Below, in pieces: positions 32,739 to 41,872 of a DNA stretch of 64,000 nt (positions within the stretch are counted from its first letter, which is position 1; every line of letters begins with the position of its first letter). The translations under genes and the position numbers were made by a program. Under the pieces are notes generated by a model, which ran no database searches, was not told the origin of the DNA, and saw only the letters and a program-made list of their open reading frames with translations. Location: assembly GCA_902495245.1 (NCBI GenBank), contig CABUWI010000002.1, positions 248,001 through 312,000 on the forward strand, in the 5' to 3' direction. Source of the stretch: an uncultured Porphyromonadaceae bacterium (GTDB lineage Bacteria > Bacteroidota > Bacteroidia > Bacteroidales > Muribaculaceae).

Positions 32739-33008
32739 TTACTTCTTGCGATTGCCGGCGTGGCCGCGGAACGTGCGGGTCGGGGCAAATTCGCCCAGCT
32801 TGTGGCCCACCATGTTCTCGGTTACGTAAACGGGGATAAACTTGTTGCCGTTATGGACGGCGAAAGTGTGGCCCACGAATTCGGGAGCAATCATTGAAGC
32901 GCGGCTCCAGGTCTTGATTACTGACTTTTTGCCGCTTTCCTCCATGGCGCTGACTTTCTTTTCGAGTTTGACGCTGATGAAGGGGCCTTTTTTTAATGAA
33001 CGACTCAT
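32739..33008 (-). CDS. rpsS: 30S ribosomal protein S19
   Basis: 89 residues: MSRSLKKGPFISVKLEKKV, IKTWSRASMIAPEFVGHTFAVHNG and GHKLGEFAPTRTFRGHAGNRKK. S19 sits in the head with S13. It is 28 bases after rplB. Confidence 0.98.
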   Translation of the reverse strand: MSRSLKKGPFISVKLEKKVSAMEESGKKSVIKTWSRASMIAPEFVGHTFAVHNGNKFIPVYVTENMVGHKLGEFAPTRTFRGHAGNRKK

Positions 33009-33036
33009 GCTGTTCTTTCAGTTATTAAAAGGTTGA

Positions 33037-33864
33037 TTACTTCTTTCTTCTTTCGATGATATACTTCGACGAATGCTTCTTCGGAGCACGAGTCTTGAGG
33101 CCCTTCGAGTAAAGACCCTTGCGCGAACGGGGATGTCCGCCCGATGCGCGGCCTTCACCACCACCCATGGGGTGATCGACAGGGTTCATGACTACGCCGC
33201 GGTTGCGCGGACGACGGCCGAGCCAGCGGCTGCGGCCTGCCTTGCCCGAGCTCTCGAGCGAGTGTTCGCTGTTGCCGACAACGCCGACCGTAGCCTTGCA
33301 CTCGGCAAGCACCTTGCGGGTTTCGCCCGAAGGCAGCTTGATGATGGCGTAGGCGCCTTCGCGGCCTACGAGCTGGGCGAATGTGCCGGCCGAACGGGCC
33401 ATGAACGCACCCTGTCCGGGACGCAGTTCGATTGCGTGAATCACCGTGCCGACGGGAATCTTGTTCAGCGGAAGGGCGTTTCCGACTTCGGGAGCTGCCT
33501 CGGGGCCGCTCACAACCGTCGCGCCTACTTCCAGGCCGTTGGGGGCGATGATATACGTCTTGGTTCCGTCTGCGTAGTAGAGCAGGGCGATGCGGGCCGA
33601 ACGGTTCGGGTCATACTCGATGCTCTTGACTACGGCAGGTACTCCGTCTTTGTTTCTCTTAAAGTCTATGATACGGTAGGCACGCTTGTGGCCACCACCA
33701 ATGTACCGGGTGGTGAGGTGTCCCTCGGAGTTACGGCCACCCGAGGATTTCTTACCGACTGTAAGAGACTTTTCCGGCGTAGTAGCAGTGATGGTACCTT
33801 TGAATACGCCGATAACCTTGTGTCGCTGCCCGGGAGTAGTGGGCTTGAATTTTCTTACTGCCAT
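33037..33864 (-). CDS. rplB: 50S ribosomal protein L2
   Basis: 275 residues: MAVRKFKPTTPGQRHKVIG, the OB and SH3-like core, and the conserved C-terminal NPVDHPMGGGEGRASGGHPRS whose histidine lies near the peptidyl transferase centre. L2 is essential for subunit joining. It is 18 bases after rplW. Confidence 0.99.
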   Translation of the reverse strand: MAVRKFKPTTPGQRHKVIGVFKGTITATTPEKSLTVGKKSSGGRNSEGHLTTRYIGGGHKRAYRIIDFKRNKDGVPAVVKSIEYDPNRSARIALLYYADGTKTYIIAPNGLEVGATVVSGPEAAPEVGNALPLNKIPVGTVIHAIELRPGQGAFMARSAGTFAQLVGREGAYAIIKLPSGETRKVLAECKATVGVVGNSEHSLESSGKAGRSRWLGRRPRNRGVVMNPVDHPMGGGEGRASGGHPRSRKGLYSKGLKTRAPKKHSSKYIIERRKK

Positions 33865-33882
33865 TTATCGAACTGTGTTAAC

Positions 33883-34173
33883 TTAGATATTGCTGTAGAA
33901 GTCGATTGTCTGGCCTTCGGCAACGCTGACCAGGGCCTTTTTCCACACTGCGGTGGTGCCCTTGATCAGGCCGCCCTTGGTGTAGCGCTGTTTGCGCTTG
34001 GCGCGGACAATCATAGTGTTCACTTTGGTAACCTTGACGCCATAGAGCTCCTCGACCAGAGCCTTGATCTGAGGCTTAGTGGCTTCGGGCGAAACGCGGA
34101 AGGTGTAGCGGTTGAGACCCTCGGAGAGCTTGGTAGCCTTCTCTGTTACAACGGGTTTGATGCTGATTTCCAT
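33883..34173 (-). CDS. rplW: 50S ribosomal protein L23
   Basis: 96 residues: MEISIKPVVTEKATKLSEGLN and KPQIKALVEELYGVKVTKVNTM. L23 is the docking site of trigger factor and SRP at the exit tunnel. It is 28 bases after rplD. Confidence 0.98.
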   Translation of the reverse strand: MEISIKPVVTEKATKLSEGLNRYTFRVSPEATKPQIKALVEELYGVKVTKVNTMIVRAKRKQRYTKGGLIKGTTAVWKKALVSVAEGQTIDFYSNI

Positions 34174-34201
34174 TTTTCGTGTTAGCTTTAGGGGTCAGTT
34201 A

Positions 34202-34822
34202 TTAGAGTTGGTTCACTACGTCGACGCTCTTCTCCGAGAGGACGAGCATCTGGTTGTTGAGGATTGCGTAGGTGTTCAGGTCAGACGCTGCCATCATGCG
34301 CGCTTCGGGAACATTGCGCAGGCTCAGGTTGATGTTCTTGTCCATGGCGGGCATCACCAGCAGCACCTTCTTGCCGTCGAGCTTCAGGGCGCTCATGGCG
34401 GCGGTGAAGTTCTTGGTTTTGGGTGCCTCGAACGAGAAGTCTTCAACAACCATGATCTGCCGGTCAGCCAGCTTCGAAGTCAGTGCGCTCTTGCGGGCAA
34501 GCTGCTTCACTTTCTTGTTGAGCTTGAACGAGTAGTTGCGGGGACGGGGACCGAAAACACGGCCGCCGCCGACGAGCACGGGCGAGTTGATGTCGCCGAT
34601 GCGCGAACCGCCGCCACCCTTCTGCTTGTGGAGCTTGCGGGTTGAGCCGGAAACTTCGCTGCGTTCTTTGCTCTTGTGAGTGCCTTGACGACGGTTGGCA
34701 AGAAATTGCTTCACGTCGAGCCACACTGCGTGCTCGTTCACGTCAATGCCGAAGACTTCGTCGTTCAGCGTTACCTTGCGACCGGTGTCTTCACCCTTGA
34801 TGTTATAAACTGCGAGTTCCAT
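34202..34822 (-). CDS. rplD: 50S ribosomal protein L4
   Basis: 206 residues. The extended loop reading RQGTHKSKERSEVSGSTRKLHKQKG with GGGRVFGPRPRNYSFKLNKK reaches the exit tunnel; the rest is the alpha/beta core. In E. coli L4 represses the S10 operon. It starts 3 bases after rplC. Confidence 0.98.
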   Translation of the reverse strand: MELAVYNIKGEDTGRKVTLNDEVFGIDVNEHAVWLDVKQFLANRRQGTHKSKERSEVSGSTRKLHKQKGGGGSRIGDINSPVLVGGGRVFGPRPRNYSFKLNKKVKQLARKSALTSKLADRQIMVVEDFSFEAPKTKNFTAAMSALKLDGKKVLLVMPAMDKNINLSLRNVPEARMMAASDLNTYAILNNQMLVLSEKSVDVVNQL

Positions 34823-34825
34823 TTC

Positions 34826-35443
34826 TTACTTCTCTACGATTACGATTGAACCTTTGGCGCCGGGAACGGAGCCTTTAATCATGAGGATGTTGTGTTCGGG
34901 AATTACCTTCAGTACCTGGAGGTTCTGCACGGTTACACGCTCGTTGCCCGTCTGGCCGGCCATGCGCATGCCCTTGAACACCTTTGCAGGATAAGAGCAG
35001 GCACCGATTGAACCGGGGGCGCGCAGGCGGTTGTGCTGGCCGTGAGTGCTCTGGCCAACGCCGCCGAAACCGTGGCGCTTCACTACGCCCTGATAGCCCT
35101 TACCTTTCGAGGTGCCGACGATGTCGACAAACGATCCCTCTTCGAAGAGCTCGACGGTGAAGGTATCACCGAGGGCGTGCTCGCCTTCAAAACCCGAGAA
35201 CTCGGCCAAGTGGCGCTGGGGAGCTACACCGGCCTTGTCGAAGTGGCCCTTCAGGGGCTTGGTGGTATGCTTCTCCTTCATCTCGATGAAACCGAGCTGA
35301 AGAGCCTCATAACCGTCTTTTTCGACAGTCTTGACCTGAGTAACTACGCAGGGGCCTACTTCGATAACAGTGCACGGCACGTTCTTGCCGTCGGCACTGA
35401 AAACGGATGTCATTCCGATTTTCTTTCCAATTAAACCTGGCAT
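34826..35443 (-). CDS. rplC: 50S ribosomal protein L3
   Basis: 205 residues: MPGLIGKKIGMTSVFSADGKN, GTSKGKGYQGVVKRHGFGGVGQSTHGQHNRLRAPGSIG split over the extended loop that approaches the peptidyl transferase centre. L3 initiates 50S assembly. It is 63 bases after rpsJ. Confidence 0.98.
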   Translation of the reverse strand: MPGLIGKKIGMTSVFSADGKNVPCTVIEVGPCVVTQVKTVEKDGYEALQLGFIEMKEKHTTKPLKGHFDKAGVAPQRHLAEFSGFEGEHALGDTFTVELFEEGSFVDIVGTSKGKGYQGVVKRHGFGGVGQSTHGQHNRLRAPGSIGACSYPAKVFKGMRMAGQTGNERVTVQNLQVLKVIPEHNILMIKGSVPGAKGSIVIVEK

Positions 35444-35506
35444 TTCTTTGTAGTTTTTGTTGTTATTGTTGATTGGTTTGTTTTCTCTGTTCTGTCAAAC
35501 TGGTTA

Positions 35507-35812
35507 TCACACCTTGATTTCAACGTCTACACCGCTGGGGAGTTCAAGCTTCATCAGCGCGTCCACGGTCTTGTTCGTGGCGTTGAAGATGTCGATGAGG
35601 CGCTTGAACGAGGAGAGCTGGAACTGTTCGCGGCTCTTCTTGTTGACGAAGGTCGAGCGGTTAACGGTGAAGATGCGCTTGTGGGTGGGCAGGGGAATCG
35701 GTCCGCTGATAATGGCACCCGTAGCCTTGACGGTCTTGACAATCTTCTCGGCGCTCTTGTCAACCAAGTTATGGTCGTAAGATTTCAGTTTGATTCTGAT
35801 TTTTTGGCTCAT
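35507..35812 (-). CDS. rpsJ: 30S ribosomal protein S10 (NusE)
   Basis: 101 residues: MSQKIRIKLKSYDHNLVDKS, GPIPLPTHKRIFTVNRSTFVNKKSREQF and LPSGVDVEIKV. S10 is a head protein and also the NusE antitermination partner. It follows fusA by 37 bases, so the str and S10 operons are joined here, with no tuf gene between them. Confidence 0.98.
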   Translation of the reverse strand: MSQKIRIKLKSYDHNLVDKSAEKIVKTVKATGAIISGPIPLPTHKRIFTVNRSTFVNKKSREQFQLSSFKRLIDIFNATNKTVDALMKLELPSGVDVEIKV

Positions 35813-35849
35813 ATTTGTTAGTCTCTTTTATTGTTCAAGGATTTGGGTT

Positions 35850-37976
35850 TTACTTCAGCAGGTCAACGCGGCCCTGGCATTCGGTGAGCACGTTCTTGGC
35901 GATGCTCGACGAAACCTCGGCATAGTGGCTGAAGCTCATGGTCGAGGTTGCGCGGCCCGAGGTGATGGTGCGCAGCGCCGTTACGTAGCCGAACATCTCG
36001 GCCAGCGGAGCCTTGGCCTTGACGACGCGGGCGCCGCTGCGGCTCGTCTCCATGCCCTCGACCTGACCGCGACGCTTGTTCAAGTCGCTGATCACGTCGC
36101 CCATGCTCTCTTCGGGGGTAACGACCTCAATCTTCATGATGGGCTCGAGCAGGGTCGGACCGGCCTTTTCGCTGGCCTTCTTGAAGGCGCTGATGGCGCA
36201 GAGCTCGAAGCTGAGCTGGTCAGAGTCGACCGGGTGGAACGAACCGTCGATAACCGTTACCTTCAGGTGCTCGACGGGGAAGCCGGCCAGAACGCCGTTC
36301 TTCATAGCGGTCTGGAAGCCCTTCTGGATTGACGGAATGAACTCCTTGGGAATGTTGCCGCCCTTGACTTCGTCAACGAACTGCAGGTTGCCCTCGAAGC
36401 CTTCGTCAACCGGCTCGACGCGCACGATGATGTCGGCAAACTTACCGCGGCCGCCGGTCTGCTTCTTGAACACTTCGCGAAGTTCGACGGGCTTGGTGAT
36501 GGCTTCCTTGTAGGTTACCTGCGGACGGCCCTGGTTGCACTCTACCTTGAACTCGCGGCGCAGACGGTCGATGATGATGTCGAGGTGAAGCTCGCCCATG
36601 CCGCTGATGACGGTCTGGCCGGTCTCCTCGTTGGTCTGCACGCGGAAGGTCGGGTCTTCTTCGGCCAGCTTCTGCAGGCCGACACCGAGCTTGTCGAGGT
36701 CCTTCTGAGTCTTGGGCTCGACGGCGATGCCGATAACGGGTTCGGGGAACTCCATGGCCTCGAGCACAATGGGTGCGTCTTCGGCGCAGAGGGTGTCTCC
36801 CGTGCGGATATCCTTGAAGCCGACGCCGGCGCCGATATCGCCGCAGCCAATCATCTCCTTAGCATTCTGCTTGTTCGAGTGCATCTGGAACAGACGGCTG
36901 ACGCGCTCCTTCTTGCCCGAACGGCTGTTCAGAACGTAGCTGCCGGCAACCATGTCGCCCGAATATACGCGGAAGAAGCAGAGACGGCCGACATAGGGGT
37001 CGGTTGCAATCTTGAACGCCAGAGCGCAGAGCGGAGCTTCGCTCGAAGGCTCGCGGGTCAGAATCTCGTCGGGGTTGTCAACGGCATGGCCTTCAACGGC
37101 GCCGTTGTCGAGCGGGCTGGGCAGATAAGCGCAGACATTGTCGAGCAGGCACTGCACGCCCTTGTTCTTGAACGACGAACCCAGAGTCATCGGCACGATT
37201 TCCATGGCAAGGGTGGCCTTGCGCAGGGCGCGCTTGATTTCCTCTTCGGTAATGGTCGAGGGGTCGTCGAAATACTTCTCCATCAGAGCGTCGTCGAACT
37301 CGGCGATTTTTTCCAGCATCTTGTCGCGCCACTCTTCAGCTTCGGCAACGAGGTTTGCGGGAATCTCCTCGACGTTGTAGTCGGCGCCCATGGTCTCGTC
37401 GTGCCAGTAGATGGCCTTCATCGTGATGAGGTCAACCAGACCCTTGAAAGTCTCTTCGGCACCGATGGGGATCTGAATCGGACAGGGATTTGCGCCGAGC
37501 ACGTCCTTGAGCTGACGCACTACCTCGAAGAAGTTTGCGCCCGAGCGGTCCATCTTGTTGACATAACCGATACGGGGCACATTATATTTGTCAGCCTGAC
37601 GCCACACGGTCTCTGACTGGGGCTCTACGCCGCCGACGGCACAGAACGTGGCCACGGCGCCGTCAAGCACACGCAGCGAACGCTCCACCTCGACGGTGAA
37701 GTCGACGTGTCCCGGGGTGTCGATCAGGTTGATTTTATATTGGTCGCCATTATACTTCCAGAACGTGGTGGTTGCGGCAGACGTGATTGTGATGCCGCGC
37801 TCCTGCTCCTGTTCCATCCAGTCCATGGTGGCCGCACCGTCGTGAACCTCACCGATTTTGTGGGTCAGGCCGGTGTAGAAAAGAATACGTTCAGACGTGG
37901 TGGTCTTGCCGGCATCGATGTGAGCCATGATGCCGATGTTGCGCGTAAGCTTAAGATGTTCGTCAGATTTTGCCAT
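35850..37976 (-). CDS. fusA: Elongation factor G
   Basis: A 708-residue translocation GTPase. The G1 loop is AHIDAGKTTTSERILFYTG, with G3 DTPGHVDFTVEVERSLRVLDGAV and G4 NKMDRSGANFF. Domain II carries KIATDPYVGRLCFFRVYSG and domains III-V follow with GMGELHLDIIIDRLRREF and GYVTALRTITSGRATSTMSFSHY. It is 21 bases after rpsG and 37 before rpsJ. It looks like the canonical translational paralogue; other EF-G copies may exist elsewhere. Confidence 0.98.
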   Translation of the reverse strand: MAKSDEHLKLTRNIGIMAHIDAGKTTTSERILFYTGLTHKIGEVHDGAATMDWMEQEQERGITITSAATTTFWKYNGDQYKINLIDTPGHVDFTVEVERSLRVLDGAVATFCAVGGVEPQSETVWRQADKYNVPRIGYVNKMDRSGANFFEVVRQLKDVLGANPCPIQIPIGAEETFKGLVDLITMKAIYWHDETMGADYNVEEIPANLVAEAEEWRDKMLEKIAEFDDALMEKYFDDPSTITEEEIKRALRKATLAMEIVPMTLGSSFKNKGVQCLLDNVCAYLPSPLDNGAVEGHAVDNPDEILTREPSSEAPLCALAFKIATDPYVGRLCFFRVYSGDMVAGSYVLNSRSGKKERVSRLFQMHSNKQNAKEMIGCGDIGAGVGFKDIRTGDTLCAEDAPIVLEAMEFPEPVIGIAVEPKTQKDLDKLGVGLQKLAEEDPTFRVQTNEETGQTVISGMGELHLDIIIDRLRREFKVECNQGRPQVTYKEAITKPVELREVFKKQTGGRGKFADIIVRVEPVDEGFEGNLQFVDEVKGGNIPKEFIPSIQKGFQTAMKNGVLAGFPVEHLKVTVIDGSFHPVDSDQLSFELCAISAFKKASEKAGPTLLEPIMKIEVVTPEESMGDVISDLNKRRGQVEGMETSRSGARVVKAKAPLAEMFGYVTALRTITSGRATSTMSFSHYAEVSSSIAKNVLTECQGRVDLLK

Positions 37977-37997
37977 TGTCTTCGTCCTTCTTGTTGA

Positions 37998-38474
37998 TTA
38001 GAAACGGAAGTGGGCGAAGGCGCGGTTGGCCTCGGCCATCTTGTGCATATCTTCCTTGCGCTTGAAGGCGCCGCCCTGCTCGTTGAATGCGTCAACGATT
38101 TCTGCGGCGAGCTTGTCGGCCATCGTCTTGCCGCCGCGCTTGCGGGCGTAGATGATGAGGTTTTTCATAGAAATCGACTCCTTGCGGTCGGCGCGGATTT
38201 CGGTAGGCACCTGGAAGGTGGCACCACCCACGCGGCGGCTCTTGACCTCGACCAGCGGAGTTACGTTCTCGAGAGCCTGCTTCCAGATTTCCAGAGCGGT
38301 CTTCTCTTCGTTGGGCATCTTTGACTTCACGGTCTCCAATGCCGTGTAGAAAATTGTGAACGCGGTGTTCTTCTTGCCGTCATACATCAGATGGTTCACG
38401 AACTTGGTAACTTTCACGTCGTGAAACATGGGATCGGGCAGAACTACCCGTTTCTTAGGCTTGGCCTTTCTCAT
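37998..38474 (-). CDS. rpsG: 30S ribosomal protein S7
   Basis: 158 residues: MRKAKPKKRVVLPDPMFHD, KFVNHLMYDGKKNTAFTIFYTAL, VGGATFQVPTEIRADRKES and the C-terminal HKMAEANRAFAHFRF. S7 nucleates the 30S head. A 187-base spacer separates it from rpsL. Confidence 0.98.
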   Translation of the reverse strand: MRKAKPKKRVVLPDPMFHDVKVTKFVNHLMYDGKKNTAFTIFYTALETVKSKMPNEEKTALEIWKQALENVTPLVEVKSRRVGGATFQVPTEIRADRKESISMKNLIIYARKRGGKTMADKLAAEIVDAFNEQGGAFKRKEDMHKMAEANRAFAHFRF

Positions 38475-38661
38475 TTTTCTGTTTTGGTTGTGTCTTCAGT
38501 TTTCGGGGTTGGCTGTTTTTCAACTTTCGTCGTGCTTCAACAATGGCCGCTGCCATCATTTACTCAACCGATATGTTTCTTATTTAGCCGACCAAACGAA
38601 ACGAACGACTGTTTTTTTAATGATGTTCGGTTTGTTTGATTGTTAGTACGCTTTCAGGCTC

Positions 38662-39063
<402 letters not shown>

Positions 39064-39213
39064 CTTAGTTTTTAATAGGTTTAATAGTGTTTGGTTTATG
39101 TTGGTTTATTGTTTGTTTCAGTCGGACCGTCGCAGCATACACGCCACACGCTCAGCCCTCACCCTCAGGGTGTTAGCTATGCAATGCGACGCTTTACGCT
39201 TCGATTCCGACGG

Positions 39214-39244
39214 CAAAGTTACGAAAATTTTCCGACTCTGCAAA
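39214..39244 (-). promoter_or_regulatory. Promoter of the rpsL-rpsG-fusA-S10 cluster
   Basis: The minus strand carries TTTG (39241-39244), exactly 19 bases, then TAACTTTG (39214-39221). Transcription should start near 39209, leaving a leader of about 145 bases before rpsL. The leader includes CACCCTCAGGGTG-type inverted sequences and could carry control by a ribosomal protein. Confidence 0.85.
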
Positions 39245-39270
39245 ACTTTTTCGCTCTGAATTTCAATTAC

Positions 39271-39301
39271 TTTGCTCTTTCGACTTTTTTCTGTAACTTT
39301 G
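39271..39301 (+). promoter_or_regulatory. aroK promoter abutting the start codon
   Basis: TTTG (39271-39274), 19 bases, TAACTTTG (39294-39301), then only four bases to the aroK ATG at 39306. With the usual start about 4-6 bases after the second box, the transcript would begin at or next to the A of ATG, giving a leaderless mRNA. Confidence 0.8.
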
Positions 39302-39305
39302 CGCA

Positions 39306-39857
39306 ATGAAACCGATTTTTCTGATTGGATATATGGGCTGCGGAAAGTCGACGCTGGGCCGGGCGCTCAGTGCCGCCACGTCGATGCAGTTCATCGACCT
39401 TGACCATTACATCGAAAACCGATTCCATTCAACCGTGAGCCAAATCTTTGCCGAACGGGGCGAAGAGGGCTTCCGGAGCGTGGAGCGAGCCATGTTGCGC
39501 GAGGTCAGCGAGTTCAGCGACGTCATCGTTGCCTGCGGCGGCGGCACACCCTGCTTTTTCGACAACATGGAGCTGATGAACTCGCGCGGACTGACCGTGT
39601 GGCTCAACACTCCCACGGAGCGCCTCTACGAGCGCCTGCAGCGCAACCGCTCGAAGCGCCCGATTCTCGCCGGCAAGACCGACGCGGAGCTGATGGAGTT
39701 CATCACCGGCGCGCTGAAAGAGCGCGAGCCTTTTTACTCGCAGGCGGCCGCGCGCTTCTGTGCCACTCTGCTCGAAGACAAGAGCCAGATAACCATAACA
39801 GCCCGGCAGTTTGCCGACCGTTTCAACCTGCCATTATTGACCGAACCACGGCAATGA
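39306..39857 (+). CDS. aroK: Shikimate kinase
   Basis: A 183-residue P-loop kinase. Walker A is GYMGCGKST at 8-16; the shikimate-binding region shows DLDHYIENRFHSTVSQIFAERGEEGFRSVE and ACGGGTPCF, and the lid arginine is in RNRSKRPIL. It phosphorylates shikimate at O3 in chorismate synthesis. The ATG is fixed because the first beta-strand (MKPIFLIG) begins at residue 2. Its stop codon overlaps the ATG of the next gene (ATGA), so translation is coupled. Confidence 0.97.
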   Translation: MKPIFLIGYMGCGKSTLGRALSAATSMQFIDLDHYIENRFHSTVSQIFAERGEEGFRSVERAMLREVSEFSDVIVACGGGTPCFFDNMELMNSRGLTVWLNTPTERLYERLQRNRSKRPILAGKTDAELMEFITGALKEREPFYSQAAARFCATLLEDKSQITITARQFADRFNLPLLTEPRQ

Positions 39858-41038
39858 CCACCAACCACCCCACCCCTCAAGGCGAGCACCTGACCCTTGA
39901 GCAGCCGCTCGCCGCCAATCCGCGCGAGCGCAAGATTACACTCGGCTTTCCGTCGGGTCTCAGCTTCGGCGAACGCCGCTTTCCGCTCACGCCCGAAGGC
40001 GCCGTGCAACTCACCGAGCGCGGCTATGGCGTGAAGATGGAGACGGGTGCCGGCGAGCCTATCCATTACTCCGACCGCGCCTATCTGCGCGCCGGCGTCG
40101 AGCTCTGCGACCGCGCGGAGGCCCTGCGCGCCGACATCATCATCTCCCCCGCCCCGCTGCGTCCGGCCGAGGCCGCCGGCCTGCATCGAGGCGCCCTGCT
40201 GCTTACGCTGCTCCACGCCGTGGCCGACAATGCTCCCTATGCCCAAGCGCTTCAATCAGCCGGGGTCAACGTCGTGGCCGCCGACCTCATCAGCCGTGAG
40301 GGCCACCGCCTCGTAGCCGACATTCTCCACGAAATCGACGGCTGCGCCTCCATGGCCGTGGCCTCGGCGCTGCTGGCCGACCCCATCGGCGGCAAGGGCA
40401 TCTTGCTGGGCGGCGTTACGGGCATAGTGCCGTGCGAAGTGTGCGTCATCGGCTCGGGCATGGGCGCCATCGCCGCCGCCCACAATGCCCTTGGGCTCGG
40501 CGCCACCGTGCGCATGTTTGACGACGACCTCTACTCGCTGCGCACGGCCTCGCGCGTGCTCGGCCACCGCACGGTCAGCTCGGCCATGCACCCCAAGGTG
40601 CTGCATTCGGCGCTGCGCTCGGCCGACGTGGTCGTGGTGTCGCCCATGGCGCGCCCCCTGGTGGTCGACGCCGAGATTGTCAGCGAAATGAAAAAGCGCG
40701 TGCTCGTTTTCGACATCACCGCCACACCCGGTTCCACATTCCCCTCAATCGGGCTGATTGACATGGCCGCGCCGGGAGTCGACTCGCTCGCGGCCGCCAC
40801 CGGTCGCGCCTGCTATTGCAATCTGGGCTGCCGGGTGCCCCGCACCGCCGCCATGGCGCTGAGCAACGCCCTCGTGGCCAACGTCTCGGCCCTTTGCGAC
40901 GTGCTCGACTCCATTGCCCGCGCCGGCGACCCCCTGCGCCGCGCAATGCTTCTGTGCTGGGGCAAGTGCGTCCACCCCGCGCTGGCCGAGACCCTGGGCA
41001 CGCGCCCGCTCGACATCAACTTCCTCACCGGCAACTAA
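39854..41038 (+). CDS. Alanine dehydrogenase/PNT family protein
   Basis: 394 residues from the ATG at 39854, overlapping the aroK stop. The N-terminal domain reads GFPSGLSFGERRFPLTPEGAVQLTERGYGV, METGAGEPIHYSD; the Rossmann domain has VCVIGSGMGAIAAAHNALGLGATVRMFDDD. This is the alanine dehydrogenase/transhydrogenase alpha fold. The histidine of the active site is kept (LLTLLHAVAD), but the segment that usually holds the catalytic lysine (VKVKEP) reads IIISPAPL, so activity as an alanine dehydrogenase is uncertain. It could be a diverged enzyme with another substrate. It lies between aroK and rnhA. Confidence 0.75.
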   Translation: MTTNHPTPQGEHLTLEQPLAANPRERKITLGFPSGLSFGERRFPLTPEGAVQLTERGYGVKMETGAGEPIHYSDRAYLRAGVELCDRAEALRADIIISPAPLRPAEAAGLHRGALLLTLLHAVADNAPYAQALQSAGVNVVAADLISREGHRLVADILHEIDGCASMAVASALLADPIGGKGILLGGVTGIVPCEVCVIGSGMGAIAAAHNALGLGATVRMFDDDLYSLRTASRVLGHRTVSSAMHPKVLHSALRSADVVVVSPMARPLVVDAEIVSEMKKRVLVFDITATPGSTFPSIGLIDMAAPGVDSLAAATGRACYCNLGCRVPRTAAMALSNALVANVSALCDVLDSIARAGDPLRRAMLLCWGKCVHPALAETLGTRPLDINFLTGN

Positions 41039-41049
41039 ACACCACCATC

Positions 41050-41691
41050 ATGGCAAGCAGAAAATTCTACGTCGTCTGGGAGGGACTCGCGCCCGGCATT
41101 TACGACACCTGGGACGAAGCACGCGCGCAGGTCGAAGGATTTCGCGGCGCGCGCTACAAGGCATTCAACACCATCGAGGAGGCCACCGCCGCCTTTCGCG
41201 GCAGCTATGAAGACCAGGCGTCGCTGCTCATCGCCCTGGCCAACCGTCAGCCCGCCATGGTCAACACGGCCGACTTTCCGGAGATACGCACCGACGCCAT
41301 CGCCGTCGACGGCGCATGCGCCGGAGTGCCCGGCCCGATGGAATATCGCGGCGTGGAGATAGCCACGGGCCGCGAACTCTTCCGCGTCGGCCCCTACCCG
41401 GGCGGCACCAACAACATCGCCGAATATCTCGCGCTGATTCACGCGCTGGCGCTGCTCGACAAGCAGGGCGACCGCACCACGCCCGTCTACTCCGACAGCC
41501 GCACCGCCCTGAGCTGGCTGCGGCGCCGTCGCGCCAACACCACCCTCGCGCCCGGTCCGGACAATCAGGTGGTCTTCACCCTGCTCGACCGCGCCAACCG
41601 CTGGATTGCCACCCACTCGCCCGCCAACCCCGTGCTCAAATGGCAAACCGACGTCTGGGGCGAAATCCCCGCCGACTTCGGCCGCAAATAG
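41050..41691 (+). CDS. rnhA: Ribonuclease HI with viroplasmin-like N-terminal domain
   Basis: 213 residues from the ATG at 41050, 11 bases after the previous stop. Residues 1-50 (KFYVVWEGLAPGIYDTWDEARAQVEGFRGARYKAF) form the hybrid-binding (caulimovirus viroplasmin) domain. The RNase H fold follows with catalytic acids in VDGACAG, NIAEYLALIHAL, YSDSRTAL and the final WQTDVWGEIPADFGRK. It removes RNA from RNA-DNA hybrids. An upstream in-frame opening from 40816 only overlaps the previous gene and is rejected. Confidence 0.9.
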   Translation: MASRKFYVVWEGLAPGIYDTWDEARAQVEGFRGARYKAFNTIEEATAAFRGSYEDQASLLIALANRQPAMVNTADFPEIRTDAIAVDGACAGVPGPMEYRGVEIATGRELFRVGPYPGGTNNIAEYLALIHALALLDKQGDRTTPVYSDSRTALSWLRRRRANTTLAPGPDNQVVFTLLDRANRWIATHSPANPVLKWQTDVWGEIPADFGRK

Positions 41692-41701
41692 CCCACGCCC
41701 C

Positions 41702-41833
41702 GCCGAAAAGTTCGGAGTCAAACAGCCGAAAAGTTCGGAGTCAGGCAGCAAAGTGTTTGGAAAATTACGAAATTTGCCGCTTGAAGTGTTTGGAAAATTA
41801 CGAAAATCGGCGATTTAATTGTTTGGAAAATTA
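41702..41833 (+). repeat. Tandem repeats upstream of the DUF4143 ATPase
   Basis: Two families of direct repeats. Unit A, GCCGAAAAGTTCGGAGTCA, occurs at 41702-41720 and 41725-41743 (period 23). Unit B, built on GTTTGGAAAATTA, occurs three times starting at 41755, 41788 and 41821, with an exact 33-base period. Unit B includes TTTG and TAcGAAA segments that resemble promoter pieces, and because 33 is a multiple of three it stays in one frame. Confidence 0.75.
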
Positions 41834-41841
41834 AATTTGCT

Positions 41842-41849
41842 TAACTTTG
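41842..41849 (+). promoter_or_regulatory. -7 element of the DUF4143 ATPase promoter
   Basis: TAACTTTG stands 23 bases ahead of the ATG at 41873. The closest TTTG is in the last 33-base repeat at 41822-41825, giving a 16-base spacer that is shorter than the consensus 19-20. Confidence 0.55.
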
Positions 41850-41872
41850 TGGCCAATAAATCACACGATTAC

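Noticed and set aside
39599..39853. Longer start of the alanine dehydrogenase-like gene
   Set aside because: The extension is an out-of-frame reading of aroK; the ATG overlapping the aroK stop gives the family N-terminus.
41702..41833. Repeats upstream of the ATPase considered as a CRISPR array
   Set aside because: Repeats are not separated by unique spacers of regular size, lack typical palindromic ends, and no cas gene is present.
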